A DNA stretch of 6,996 nucleotides from Thermodesulfobacteriota bacterium (GCA_030018715.1 JASEHN010000157.1:1-6996), one strand, 5' to 3'; positions 1-5,303 are shown, counted from the first letter of the stretch. Notes: generated from the letters alone by a model not told the origin. A program made the numbers and translations.

Positions 1-174
1 AAGCTTCGAAGAAATTGCAGACTCCCCCGCCAAAGCTTAGGAGAGATATGTGCCTTATGATTGCAAGCAATATGACTTTCCTTCTGGGCCCCTGAGATAA
101 CTGCCCATTTTAAAAATGCCAGCTCTTTGACCCTCGACTAATTTGGAGATGACTCTTAAGTCTTTAGGGTGAAT
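1..174. other. left edge, downstream of the deacetylase gene; no supported gene
   Basis: No convincing gene or terminator is visible. On the minus strand the deacetylase TAG stop is followed in the same frame by 39 sense codons before a TAA. A different minus-strand frame is open from about 137 to the window edge but has no ATG, GTG or TTG. On the plus strand one frame is open from the edge and stops at 38-40, too short to identify. The hyphenated palindrome ATTGC-AA-GCAAT at 60-71 has too small a loop and no T-run, so I do not call it a terminator. Confidence 0.5.
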
Positions 175-984
175 CTACAAAAAGGCGGCCATAAAGGCTT
201 TCACATCCTGGCAAATGAAGGTTTCCAGGGTCATTTCTTTATACTCCAGCAGTTCGGTCATGTCCAAATATATTTCTACGAATTCGGTCTTTTGGATTTC
301 ATGGCTTTCCCAGAATATGGCTTCGCAATTATTCTTGCCCAGAATACCCTGGTGATAATTTTTATAGGCGATCTGGCTGGAATGGGCCAGGACAGCTTCC
401 ACTTTCTTCCTGATGAAAGGACTGACATCCCGCACAACCCTCTGGCGCCCCCCCCAAAAAGAACCCCAGAGGCTATATCCAAGGAGGATGGGCTTCAGAC
501 CAGGAACAGCCCGGAGGGACTCGATACTCAAGCGCGTGCAATGCTGGTGCGTCCGGTGGCGTTCGTAGGGAGCCGGGAGATACACTTCTTCAGGGAAAAT
601 ATACGTGATGATCTCCGCTAAAATTTCCTCTGCCTCCCGTCCTTTCTCTCCGGCTAACTCATCACTTCGCCTATTCAGAAAAAACCCGCCCACGGCTCCT
701 ATAACTTGCAGGGCAGATAGGGCCTCTTTTTGTCTTAAGGCAGCCATCTCATCGTCTGAAATGTTTTTATCTTTTCTTGGGCTGCCGCGGCCATCGGTTA
801 CGTAAACCGAAAAAACGCCCCTCCCTTGATGAGCCGCTTCGGCCATTGTCCCCCCCGCTCCCAGGATATCGTCGTCCGGATGAGGAGCAATGACCAAAAT
901 ATTTCCTTTCTTCCCCTGGTATTCCTCCAGGAAAATTCCTTCTTGAGCTGCTATAAACTTTTCTCTCCAGGACGCTTCACCCAC
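175..984 (-). CDS. PIG-L/LmbE-family zinc-dependent N-acetyl sugar deacetylase
   Basis: A 269-residue protein of the PIG-L (LmbE/MshB/BshB) family. Members are cytosolic Zn enzymes that remove the acetyl group from GlcNAc-containing glycosides or related amino sugars. The hallmark APHPDDD lies at residues 33-39: His35 and Asp38 match the Zn ligands and Asp37 the general base. The second motif, ERHRTHQH at 141-148, offers His146 as the third Zn ligand. Two deviations are visible: the usual last Glu of HPDDE is Asp39, and the Asp of the HxDH motif is Thr145. The core begins near residue 28, so the GTG start leaves a short leader. A Shine-Dalgarno-like GAGGGAAG sits 4 nt upstream, and there is no signal peptide. 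The gene is 65 nt downstream of anmK and probably in the same operon, which suggests an amino-sugar substrate from cell-wall recycling. Alternatives are a bacillithiol-type deacetylase or a glycolipid deacetylase. The family call is firm; the substrate is unknown. Confidence 0.9.
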   Translation of the reverse strand: MGEASWREKFIAAQEGIFLEEYQGKKGNILVIAPHPDDDILGAGGTMAEAAHQGRGVFSVYVTDGRGSPRKDKNISDDEMAALRQKEALSALQVIGAVGGFFLNRRSDELAGEKGREAEEILAEIITYIFPEEVYLPAPYERHRTHQHCTRLSIESLRAVPGLKPILLGYSLWGSFWGGRQRVVRDVSPFIRKKVEAVLAHSSQIAYKNYHQGILGKNNCEAIFWESHEIQKTEFVEIYLDMTELLEYKEMTLETFICQDVKAFMAAFL

Positions 985-988
985 TTTT

Positions 989-996
989 CTTCCCTC
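989..996 (-). promoter_or_regulatory. ribosome binding site for the GTG start of the deacetylase gene
   Basis: Read on the minus strand the site is GAGGGAAG, followed by AAAA and the GTG at 984-982. The same octamer with the same 4-nt spacing precedes the TTG of anmK. It decides for the GTG start, because the first in-frame ATG falls after the catalytic HPDDD motif. Confidence 0.6.
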
Positions 997-1018
997 AACC
1001 CTTCAATGACTTAATATC

Positions 1019-1051
1019 ATTCCGCAATGCCAACTCCGCATTCCGCACTTC
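1019..1051. repeat. short degenerate array of ATTCCGC-type units at the anmK 3' end
   Basis: This stretch is built from variants of ATTCCGC/ACTCCGC: ATTCCGCAAT, then ACTCCGC, ATTCCGC and ACTTC. It ends on the anmK stop codon (1050-1052). A related array in the same orientation is at 3150-3183, next to the stop of the flavodoxin-like gene, and both begin with ATTCCGCAAT. From memory, scattered arrays of this kind (GGAATGCGGA on the other strand) are seen between genes in deltaproteobacterial genomes. The function is unknown. Confidence 0.6.
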
Positions 1052-2207
1052 ATAATATGATCTTTCCCAAAACAACCGGCCGTTTAGCGCCGGTGGCTTG
1101 GGGCACATTGGCCGCCATCCCTTGGATAGTTGCGTCGGCCAAAAGGGCAAAAGCCAAAGCCTCTTTGGCGTCCCCATTCACCCCTAATTCATTTAATTTA
1201 CGAACGGGAAGGGGACGAAAAAGGTTTTCAAGAAAAAACATGAGGGTTCGGTTGTGCATACCTCCGCCAGAAACAAAGATTTCATCCACGGCGAAGGTGG
1301 GGAATACAAATTCCTTTAAACTTCGATGGATGGAGGCTGCTGTGAAATAGGCCGCTGTGGCCAGCAAATCCTCAAAAGGCATTCCCTGGGCCTTACCCCA
1401 CAACTCCTTCACGAATGCCTCCCCGAACGTTTCCCTTCCCGTGGATTTGGGAGGCTTTCTGCTGAAATACGGATGACTCATCAAATCCTTAAGAAGATTT
1501 TGATTGACGCTTCCTCTTCCGGCGATCTGGCCTTCCTCATCCCACTTTTTTCTTCCCCGGTATTTCAATCTTACCAAACCATCCATCACCAGGTTAGCTG
1601 GCCCTGTGTCAAAAGCCATCACCCCTTCCAGTCTTGCGGGAACGACGGTCACATTGGCGATCCCGCCAAGATTCAGCAGCGCCCGGATTTTCCCTTTTTT
1701 ACGGAAAAGAACGAAATCGGCATAGGGAACCAGGGGGGCTCCTGTTCCCCCGGCGGCTATGTCCGCTGGTCGAAAATCACAGACGGTTATCACTCCAGTT
1801 TGGGCGGCAATGACTGCTCCTTCGCCGATCTGCAGGGTTGAATTCTCTCTTCCAGGAGCTCCGCTGAGATGGTAAATGGTCTGTCCGTGGGATCCGATAA
1901 AATCGATTTGGCCTGGCCTGTAACCCACACCACATAGGTGTTTCAGGGCGCAATCAGCCAGGATGGCCCCCAGGACAAAATTCATTTCACAGATTTCTTC
2001 CGTTCTGGCTGAAAAAAGCTTGAGGATCCGGTTTTTTATCCCTGTCTCAAATGGATAGGTCTGAAAAGATAAAAGATGGGCATGAGTAGTCCACCCTCTT
2101 CCCGATATTTCGGTCAGGGCAACGTCCACCCCGTCCACGGAAGTTCCGGACATTATGCCCAGGGCGATCCTGGTTTTTTTCTTCCAGATCCTTTCCAGTT
2201 TTTTCAA
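1050..2207 (-). CDS. anmK: anhydro-N-acetylmuramic acid kinase
   Basis: AnmK hydrates and phosphorylates 1,6-anhydro-MurNAc in the cytoplasm, giving MurNAc-6-phosphate for MurQ. At 385 residues it is slightly longer than E. coli AnmK (369), mostly from a short basic N-terminal extension. Family signatures are in order: ATP phosphate-binding MSGTSVDGVD (19-28), GSHGQT (105-110), TLQIGEG (124-130), DFRPADIAAGGTGAPLVP (144-161), NLGGIANVTV (179-188), FDTGPANLVMD (199-209, Asp200 being the expected catalytic base), PYFSRKPPKSTGRE (246-259) and VSGGGMHN (312-319). The start is TTG, sharing TTGA with the murQ stop (2204-2207), which points to translational coupling. A GAGGGAAG ribosome binding site lies inside the end of murQ. 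Together with murQ it forms the standard two-step recycling pair. I see no lesion in the gene. Confidence 0.97.
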   Translation of the reverse strand: MKKLERIWKKKTRIALGIMSGTSVDGVDVALTEISGRGWTTHAHLLSFQTYPFETGIKNRILKLFSARTEEICEMNFVLGAILADCALKHLCGVGYRPGQIDFIGSHGQTIYHLSGAPGRENSTLQIGEGAVIAAQTGVITVCDFRPADIAAGGTGAPLVPYADFVLFRKKGKIRALLNLGGIANVTVVPARLEGVMAFDTGPANLVMDGLVRLKYRGRKKWDEEGQIAGRGSVNQNLLKDLMSHPYFSRKPPKSTGRETFGEAFVKELWGKAQGMPFEDLLATAAYFTAASIHRSLKEFVFPTFAVDEIFVSGGGMHNRTLMFFLENLFRPLPVRKLNELGVNGDAKEALAFALLADATIQGMAANVPQATGAKRPVVLGKIIL

Positions 2208-3109
2208 AGCGCTTCCCTCAAGAATCCTTTTTTCTCCTTAAGTAGCCGTTCCGCCTCTCCCGCGCTTAAACCTTTTGCTCCCATGACGATAGCCACTTTC
2301 GGCCGGTTCTTCGAAGCTTGCAACAGTTTTTTTGCCCGGTATCTGGAACAACTTAAAACAGATGTGATGATCCTTTCTGCTCTGTCCTTTAGTTTGGCTG
2401 AAACCGGCTTCACATCCACCATCAGATTGCCGTAAACTTTTCCCAGCCGGACCATTGCTCCGGTAGAAATCATATTCAGAACCATTTTTGTTGCCGTGCC
2501 AGCCTTCATTCGGGTAGAGCCGGCGATGACCTCCGGTCCCACCACAGGGTTGATGACCACATCCATCCACGGAGTAATCTTCGGTGAAGGATGGCAGGTG
2601 ATAAAAATACACCGGGCTCTTTTCTTTTTTGCTTCAGTTAAGGCGGCCTGGACAAAAGTGGTTTTCCCCGATGCGCTGATTCCACAAACAACATCTTTTG
2701 CCCGCACTCTTGCGCGCCGGATAGCCTGAACACCGGCTTGAAAGTCATCCTCTGCCCTTTCTACCGACCGCCATAGGGCCCTCTTTCCCCCGGCTATGAT
2801 CCCCTGTATATCAGCCGGGGAAACGCTAAAGGTCGGCGGACATTCCGCTGCGTCCAGTACTCCCAGCCTTCCGCTGGTGCCTGCTCCTACGTAAAATAAC
2901 CGCCCTCCTTGGGCCAGGGCCTCCTGCACTATTTCAATAGCCCGGGCGATAGATTTTAACTGGGAGCGGATAATTAGGGCAATTTTTTGGTCTTCGCGGT
3001 TTATGATCTTCGCTATTTTTAAGGCCGAAAGACTATCGATTTTGGCGGAATTGGGATTGTCCTTTTCCGTTGGTCCAATATCTCTTTTTTTTCTTGATTT
3101 ATTGACCAA
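2204..3109 (-). CDS. murQ: N-acetylmuramic acid 6-phosphate etherase
   Basis: MurQ cleaves the D-lactyl ether of MurNAc-6-phosphate, producing GlcNAc-6-phosphate and D-lactate. The 301 residues match the usual family length. The N-terminal TEKDNPNSAKIDSLS (14-28) aligns with the E. coli segment TEGSNTASAEIDRVS. The SIS sugar-isomerase fold is shown by GAGTSGRLGVLDAAECPPT (75-93), GISASGKT (143-150) and GPEVIAGSTRMKAGTATK (191-208), then KVYGNLMVDVK (224-234). Glu89 (in AECPP) and Glu120 (in VERAED) correspond to the catalytic Glu83 and Glu114 of E. coli MurQ. The basic leader MVNKSRKKRD begins at a TTG preceded by GGAGGAG with a rather long 10-nt gap; no better start is visible before the conserved TE. 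It overlaps anmK by 4 nt and lies 76 nt downstream of the flavodoxin-like gene. Confidence 0.97.
   Translation of the reverse strand: MVNKSRKKRDIGPTEKDNPNSAKIDSLSALKIAKIINREDQKIALIIRSQLKSIARAIEIVQEALAQGGRLFYVGAGTSGRLGVLDAAECPPTFSVSPADIQGIIAGGKRALWRSVERAEDDFQAGVQAIRRARVRAKDVVCGISASGKTTFVQAALTEAKKKRARCIFITCHPSPKITPWMDVVINPVVGPEVIAGSTRMKAGTATKMVLNMISTGAMVRLGKVYGNLMVDVKPVSAKLKDRAERIITSVLSCSRYRAKKLLQASKNRPKVAIVMGAKGLSAGEAERLLKEKKGFLREAL
2212..2219 (-). promoter_or_regulatory. ribosome binding site for the TTG start of anmK, inside murQ
   Basis: GAGGGAAG on the minus strand, then CGCT and the TTG at 2207-2205. It lies within the last codons of murQ and supports re-initiation at the TTGA overlap rather than a start further inside anmK. 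Confidence 0.6.
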
Positions 3110-3119
3110 GATTTTTTAT

Positions 3120-3126
3120 CTCCTCC
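3120..3126 (-). promoter_or_regulatory. ribosome binding site for the TTG start of murQ
   Basis: GGAGGAG on the minus strand is a strong Shine-Dalgarno match, but it stands 10 nt from the TTG at 3109-3107, at the long end of normal spacing. No ATG, GTG or TTG lies in the gap in frame, so the TTG remains the best start. Confidence 0.6.
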
Positions 3127-3149
3127 AAATTCCAAACTGGATATTCTTT

Positions 3150-3183
3150 ATTCCGCAATCCGCATTCCGAAATCCGCATTCTT
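3150..3183. repeat. second ATTCCGC-type repeat array, after the flavodoxin-like gene
   Basis: Units read ATTCCGCAAT, CCGC, ATTCCGAA, ATCCGC, ATTC, ending 2 nt from the stop codon of the flavodoxin-like gene. It is related in units and orientation to the array at 1019-1051. It occupies nearly half of the 76-nt gap before murQ, so it would lie in the leader of any transcript running from the flavodoxin-like gene into murQ. Confidence 0.6.
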
Positions 3184-3185
3184 AT

Positions 3186-3767
3186 TCACTCCGAACTCTC
3201 CTTTACTAATTCCTTGCCCAGGGCATAGGCTTCAGCCATGGCCGTGGGGTGCTGTAAAATATCCCCTTGGGCATCAATGTTCTGGTAAAGTAAGGACCGG
3301 TATAAAGTCGCATCCAGGGCATCATAAAAATATTTCATGGTAAGAAGGGAGCCATCAAATACCTTGCTTCCTTTAGACCCACCTACAGATAAGAAAACCC
3401 CCTTTCGCTGCGGCTTTCCAGGTGAAATAGGTTGTTTCAGTAAATACTTCTTGGCCCACATGGCCTGGCAGCGGTCAATAAAGGCCTTGGTGTGAGCGCT
3501 TACAGCGTAAAAAAAGACCGGCGACGCCAAAGCCAGGGCATCGGCCTCGATTAATCTTTCGTAGAGGGATTGCATATCATCCTTGATCGGACACTTGCCG
3601 TCCTTTTTACAGGCGTAGATTTCCAGGCAAGGTGAAATTTTCAGGTCGCGGAGAAAGACTTCTTCTACTTCCGCACCAGCTTCCCGGCACCCCCGAAGCA
3701 ACTCCTTTAGGAGCAGCTCCGTGTTCCCTCCCCGGCGGGGGCTTCCATAGATTCCTAAGACTTTCAT
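3186..3767 (-). CDS. flavodoxin-fold NAD(P)H-dependent FMN reductase-like protein
   Basis: A 193-residue protein of the flavodoxin-like FMN reductase / iron-sulfur flavoprotein superfamily; the physiological electron donor and acceptor are unknown. The N-terminal strand MKVLGIYGS runs into the FMN phosphate loop GSPRRGGNTE (8-17), and ASPVFFYAVSAHTKAFIDR (81-99) is the typical second flavin loop with following helix. ISPCLEIYACKKDGKCPIKDDM (45-66) resembles the cysteine segment of iron-sulfur flavoproteins, with Cys47, Cys53 and Cys59. The cysteine usually found three residues after the first is Ile50, so a complete 4-Cys cluster motif is not seen. The ATG start has GGAGGAA 3 nt upstream. The gene is first in the minus-strand block and could be co-transcribed with murQ-anmK, though no direct metabolic link is evident. 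It probably has its own promoter in the divergent region shared with pal. Confidence 0.85.
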   Translation of the reverse strand: MKVLGIYGSPRRGGNTELLLKELLRGCREAGAEVEEVFLRDLKISPCLEIYACKKDGKCPIKDDMQSLYERLIEADALALASPVFFYAVSAHTKAFIDRCQAMWAKKYLLKQPISPGKPQRKGVFLSVGGSKGSKVFDGSLLTMKYFYDALDATLYRSLLYQNIDAQGDILQHPTAMAEAYALGKELVKESSE

Positions 3768-3799
3768 TTCTTCCTCCGGCTACCGATATTTTCATACCC

Positions 3800-3828
3800 A
3801 CCTTAACAAACTCATTGGTTCCTGCCAA
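3800..3828 (-). promoter_or_regulatory. weak candidate promoter for the flavodoxin-murQ-anmK block
   Basis: On the minus strand TTGGCA (3828-3823, five of six to the -35 consensus) is followed after 17 nt by TAAGGT (3805-3800, a poor -10). The spacing and position upstream of the ATG at 3767 are right, but the -10 is weak. Confidence 0.3.
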
Positions 3829-3859
3829 GGGAAAAACTTTTTCGATTAAAAATTTACTC

Positions 3860-3888
3860 TTGACAGTTTTCCCAACAGGTTATAATCT
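3860..3888 (+). promoter_or_regulatory. sigma-70-type promoter for pal
   Basis: A perfect TTGACA at 3860-3865 is followed by TATAAT at 3881-3886 (15-nt spacer), or by TAATCT at 3883-3888 with the ideal 17-nt spacer. It lies 32-37 nt upstream of the pal ATG and supports starting the gene at 3920 rather than further upstream. Confidence 0.7.
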
Positions 3889-3919
3889 CTTTTTTAGTCT
3901 TGCCGCAAAAGGGATAAAA

Positions 3920-4570
3920 ATGAAGGCCTTTCGGTGTTTGTTGCTGGCGATGCTGATTTTATCATGGGGATTGGGCATCAGTTGCGCCAAAAAAGTCATC
4001 CATTCCGAGGCTACCCCTTATACGATTTTCCGAACCGAACCGAAGTCAGTTGAACCCAGACCAGTGGTAAAACCCGAAGAAATAACCAAAGCTCCATCCC
4101 CGGATCAGCTGGCGGCTATGGAGCGTGAGAAGAAGCTTAAAGAAGAAGCCCTGCGGAAGGAGAAGCTTAAAGAAGAAGCCATGCGGGAGGAAGCAGCCAG
4201 GAGGGAAACCTGGGAGCGGGAGACAATCCTGGAAAAGATCAACCTGGAATCAATCTATTTTGATTTTGATCAGGCAATCATTCGCGCGGACCAAAAAGCG
4301 GTTATGATAAAGAATGCGGAACTGCTGAAAGCCAACAAGCAAGTACGGATCAGAATTGAAGGAAATTGCGACGAAAGGGGAACCGCAGAATATAACTTAG
4401 CCCTGGGACAGAAAAGAGCGGATGCGGCCAAAGACTTCCTGGAAGGTTTGGGAATTTCAAATAAGCGGATGCTGACCATCAGTTATGGTTTTGAGCGCCC
4501 GCTCGAACATGGTCATAACGAGGCTACCTGGGTCAAAAACCGCCGGGTGGACTTCGTTCCCACCCGTTAA
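3920..4570 (+). CDS. pal: Pal/OmpA-family peptidoglycan-associated lipoprotein
   Basis: A 216-residue lipoprotein expected in the outer membrane, binding peptidoglycan through an OmpA domain. The signal sequence MKAFRCLLLAMLILSWGLGIS is followed by Cys22; the lipobox is imperfect (Gly at -3, Ser at -1). Residues 30-62 form a Pro-rich linker. Residues 66-105 are a highly charged predicted helix or coiled coil containing a tandem duplication of ten residues (72-81 and 82-91). The OmpA domain covers about 110-216, with IYFDFDQAIIR, GNCDERGTAEYN and KNRRVDF. Asp151 and Arg166 have the 15-residue spacing of the pair that binds diaminopimelate in OmpA-like domains. The His common in the GHxDERG motif is Asn149. 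The frame is open upstream to 3632, but that part is antisense to the flavodoxin-like gene. The ATG at 3920 has an AAGGGA-like site and a promoter just upstream. No tol genes lie in the window. Confidence 0.9.
   Translation: MKAFRCLLLAMLILSWGLGISCAKKVIHSEATPYTIFRTEPKSVEPRPVVKPEEITKAPSPDQLAAMEREKKLKEEALRKEKLKEEAMREEAARRETWERETILEKINLESIYFDFDQAIIRADQKAVMIKNAELLKANKQVRIRIEGNCDERGTAEYNLALGQKRADAAKDFLEGLGISNKRMLTISYGFERPLEHGHNEATWVKNRRVDFVPTR
4131..4190 (+). repeat. in-frame 30-bp tandem duplication inside pal
   Basis: Two adjacent 30-bp units, 4131-4160 and 4161-4190, agree at 28 of 30 positions, differing at unit positions 21 and 27. Each contains AAGCTT. They encode KLKEEALRKE and KLKEEAMREE in the charged helix between the lipid anchor and the OmpA domain. 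Copy number could vary by slippage, changing linker length by ten residues without breaking the frame. Confidence 0.85.
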
Positions 4571-4699
4571 ATTAGCCACAGAGGGCGCAGAGATCACCGA
4601 GTTATAGCAAAATCTTTAGAACAAAAAACAACTTAGAACATGGATGAACGCAAAAAAACCCGAAAAATATCTTAATAGAATTTTCAGAAATTGAACCTT
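4571..4699. other. gene-free stretch after pal, with a CACAGAG-like repeat remnant
   Basis: First part of the 437-bp gap between pal and the HU gene. Just after the pal stop, 4576-4600 reads like a worn copy of the common intergenic CCACAGAG/CACAGAG repeat. Its CAGAGATCAC (4588-4597) recurs at 4875-4884 on the far side of the MITE-like element. The remainder is AT-rich, with no ORF, RNA gene or T-run terminator that I can support. Confidence 0.4.
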
Positions 4700-4861
4700 G
4701 ATGATGTCGTAAAAAGTTCCGTTTTCGTCATTGCGAGGAGTTCCGCCAATGCGGTACGACGAAGCAATCCCGTATTTTCAAGTACTTATAAAAACGAGAT
4801 TGCTTCATCCGCCTTAGGCGGACTCGCAATGATTCTTCTGCCGACTTTTTACGAGATCATC
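4700..4861. mobile_element. MITE-like palindromic repeat element with inverted termini
   Basis: A 162-bp non-coding element. The ends are near-perfect 18-bp inverted repeats: GATGATGTCGTAAAAAGT at 4700-4717, and the complement of GATGATCTCGTAAAAAGT at 4844-4861 (one mismatch). AACCTT occurs directly outside both ends (4694-4699 and 4862-4867), fitting a 6-bp target duplication. Inside, CATTGCGAG (4729-4737) and GAAGCAATC (4761-4769) pair with GATTGCTTC (4798-4806) and CTCGCAATG (4823-4831), and a nested hairpin TCCGCC-TTA-GGCGGA sits at 4808-4822. The whole can fold into a long branched hairpin. From memory, this TCATTGCGAG/GAAGCAATC wording is a dispersed repeat in many deltaproteobacterial genomes. 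No transposase is present, so mobilisation would have to be in trans. A REP-like structural repeat is the alternative. Confidence 0.7.
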
Positions 4862-5007
4862 AACCTTAGTAGTACAGAGATCACAGATTTTTTAAAACCA
4901 TGATTAAGAAAAAGAGAAGAATGAGTGTCAAGCGCTAAAAGTTTCTAAAGTATGGGAAAAGTGGGAAATAAAGTGTTGTCTATCAAAATAGAGAGGAGGA
5001 AAATTCT
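4862..5007 (+). promoter_or_regulatory. upstream region of the HU gene with repeated AAAGT boxes and ribosome binding site
   Basis: AAAGT occurs at 4938, 4947, 4958 and 4970, spaced 9, 11 and 12 nt. Two of these flank TGGGA motifs (4953-4957 and 4962-4966). This could be an operator or simply A-rich curved DNA. I find no -35/-10 pair that I trust. AGGAGG at 4994-4999, 8 nt before the ATG at 5008, is an excellent ribosome binding site and favours that ATG over the second one at 5014. Confidence 0.4.
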
Positions 5008-5298
5008 ATGCCCATGACAAAAAACCAGGTTGTTACTTATTTGGCGGAGAAGGTCGGCGTCAACAAGAAGCAAGCCGCTGCCCTTCTCGACGAGCTTGCC
5101 GGCCTGGCCGCAAAAATCATCAAAAAAGGGGACAAGCTGGCCCTTCCCGGCTTCGTCACCGTTAAGGTGCAAAATCGTAAGGCCCGGATCGGCCGCAATC
5201 CCCAGACCGGCGAGCCCCTTAAGATCCCGGCTAAGAAAGTAGTCAAGGTTGTTCCGGCTGCGGCGCTAAAAGCGATTCTCGGCCCAAAGAAAAAGTAG
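5008..5298 (+). CDS. HU-family (bacterial histone-like) DNA-binding protein
   Basis: A 96-residue protein of the HU/IHF family, close to the usual 90-99 residues; such proteins dimerise and bend DNA in the nucleoid. The N-terminal helices (MTKNQVVTYLAEKVGVNKKQAAALLDEL, 3-30) and the KKGDKLALPGF turn (39-49) are typical. The DNA-binding arm carries GRNPQTGEPLKIPAKK (62-77), with the intercalating Pro65 in RNPQTG. It differs from standard HU in GFVTV for GFGTF (48-52), in VVPAA where FKPGK is expected (81-85), and in a short basic tail PKKK. This places it among the more diverged HU-like proteins, so hupA/hupB or ihf symbols are not justified. It is monocistronic, with a strong ribosome binding site and an inverted repeat just after its stop. 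Confidence 0.93.
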   Translation: MPMTKNQVVTYLAEKVGVNKKQAAALLDELAGLAAKIIKKGDKLALPGFVTVKVQNRKARIGRNPQTGEPLKIPAKKVVKVVPAAALKAILGPKKK

Positions 5299-5303
5299 CC
5301 ACT

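Noticed and set aside
1..137. Minus-strand open frame to the window edge
   Set aside because: It has no ATG, GTG or TTG, no ribosome binding site and no recognisable protein family.
169..621. 150-codon plus-strand open frame
   Set aside because: It is antisense to the PIG-L deacetylase, whose catalytic motifs make the minus strand clearly coding.
995..1177. Minus-strand open frame overlapping the anmK end
   Set aside because: It is an out-of-frame shadow of anmK running through the ATTCCGC repeat array.
3186..3767. Assigning a full 4-Cys iron-sulfur flavoprotein
   Set aside because: Only three of the expected cysteines are present, so only the flavodoxin-fold FMN reductase family is supported.
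3632..3919. Upstream extension of the pal reading frame from an ATG at 3632
   Set aside because: It runs antisense through the flavodoxin-like gene and across the promoter. The lipoprotein signal starts at 3920 with a ribosome binding site.
4691..4903. 70-codon plus-strand open frame across the repeat region
   Set aside because: It is made almost entirely of the MITE-like palindromic element and reads through its inverted repeats; there is no protein-like pattern or ribosome binding site.
4571..5007. CRISPR array or tRNA in the long gene-free gap
   Set aside because: There are no regularly spaced identical repeats and no cloverleaf; the structure is explained by one palindromic element.
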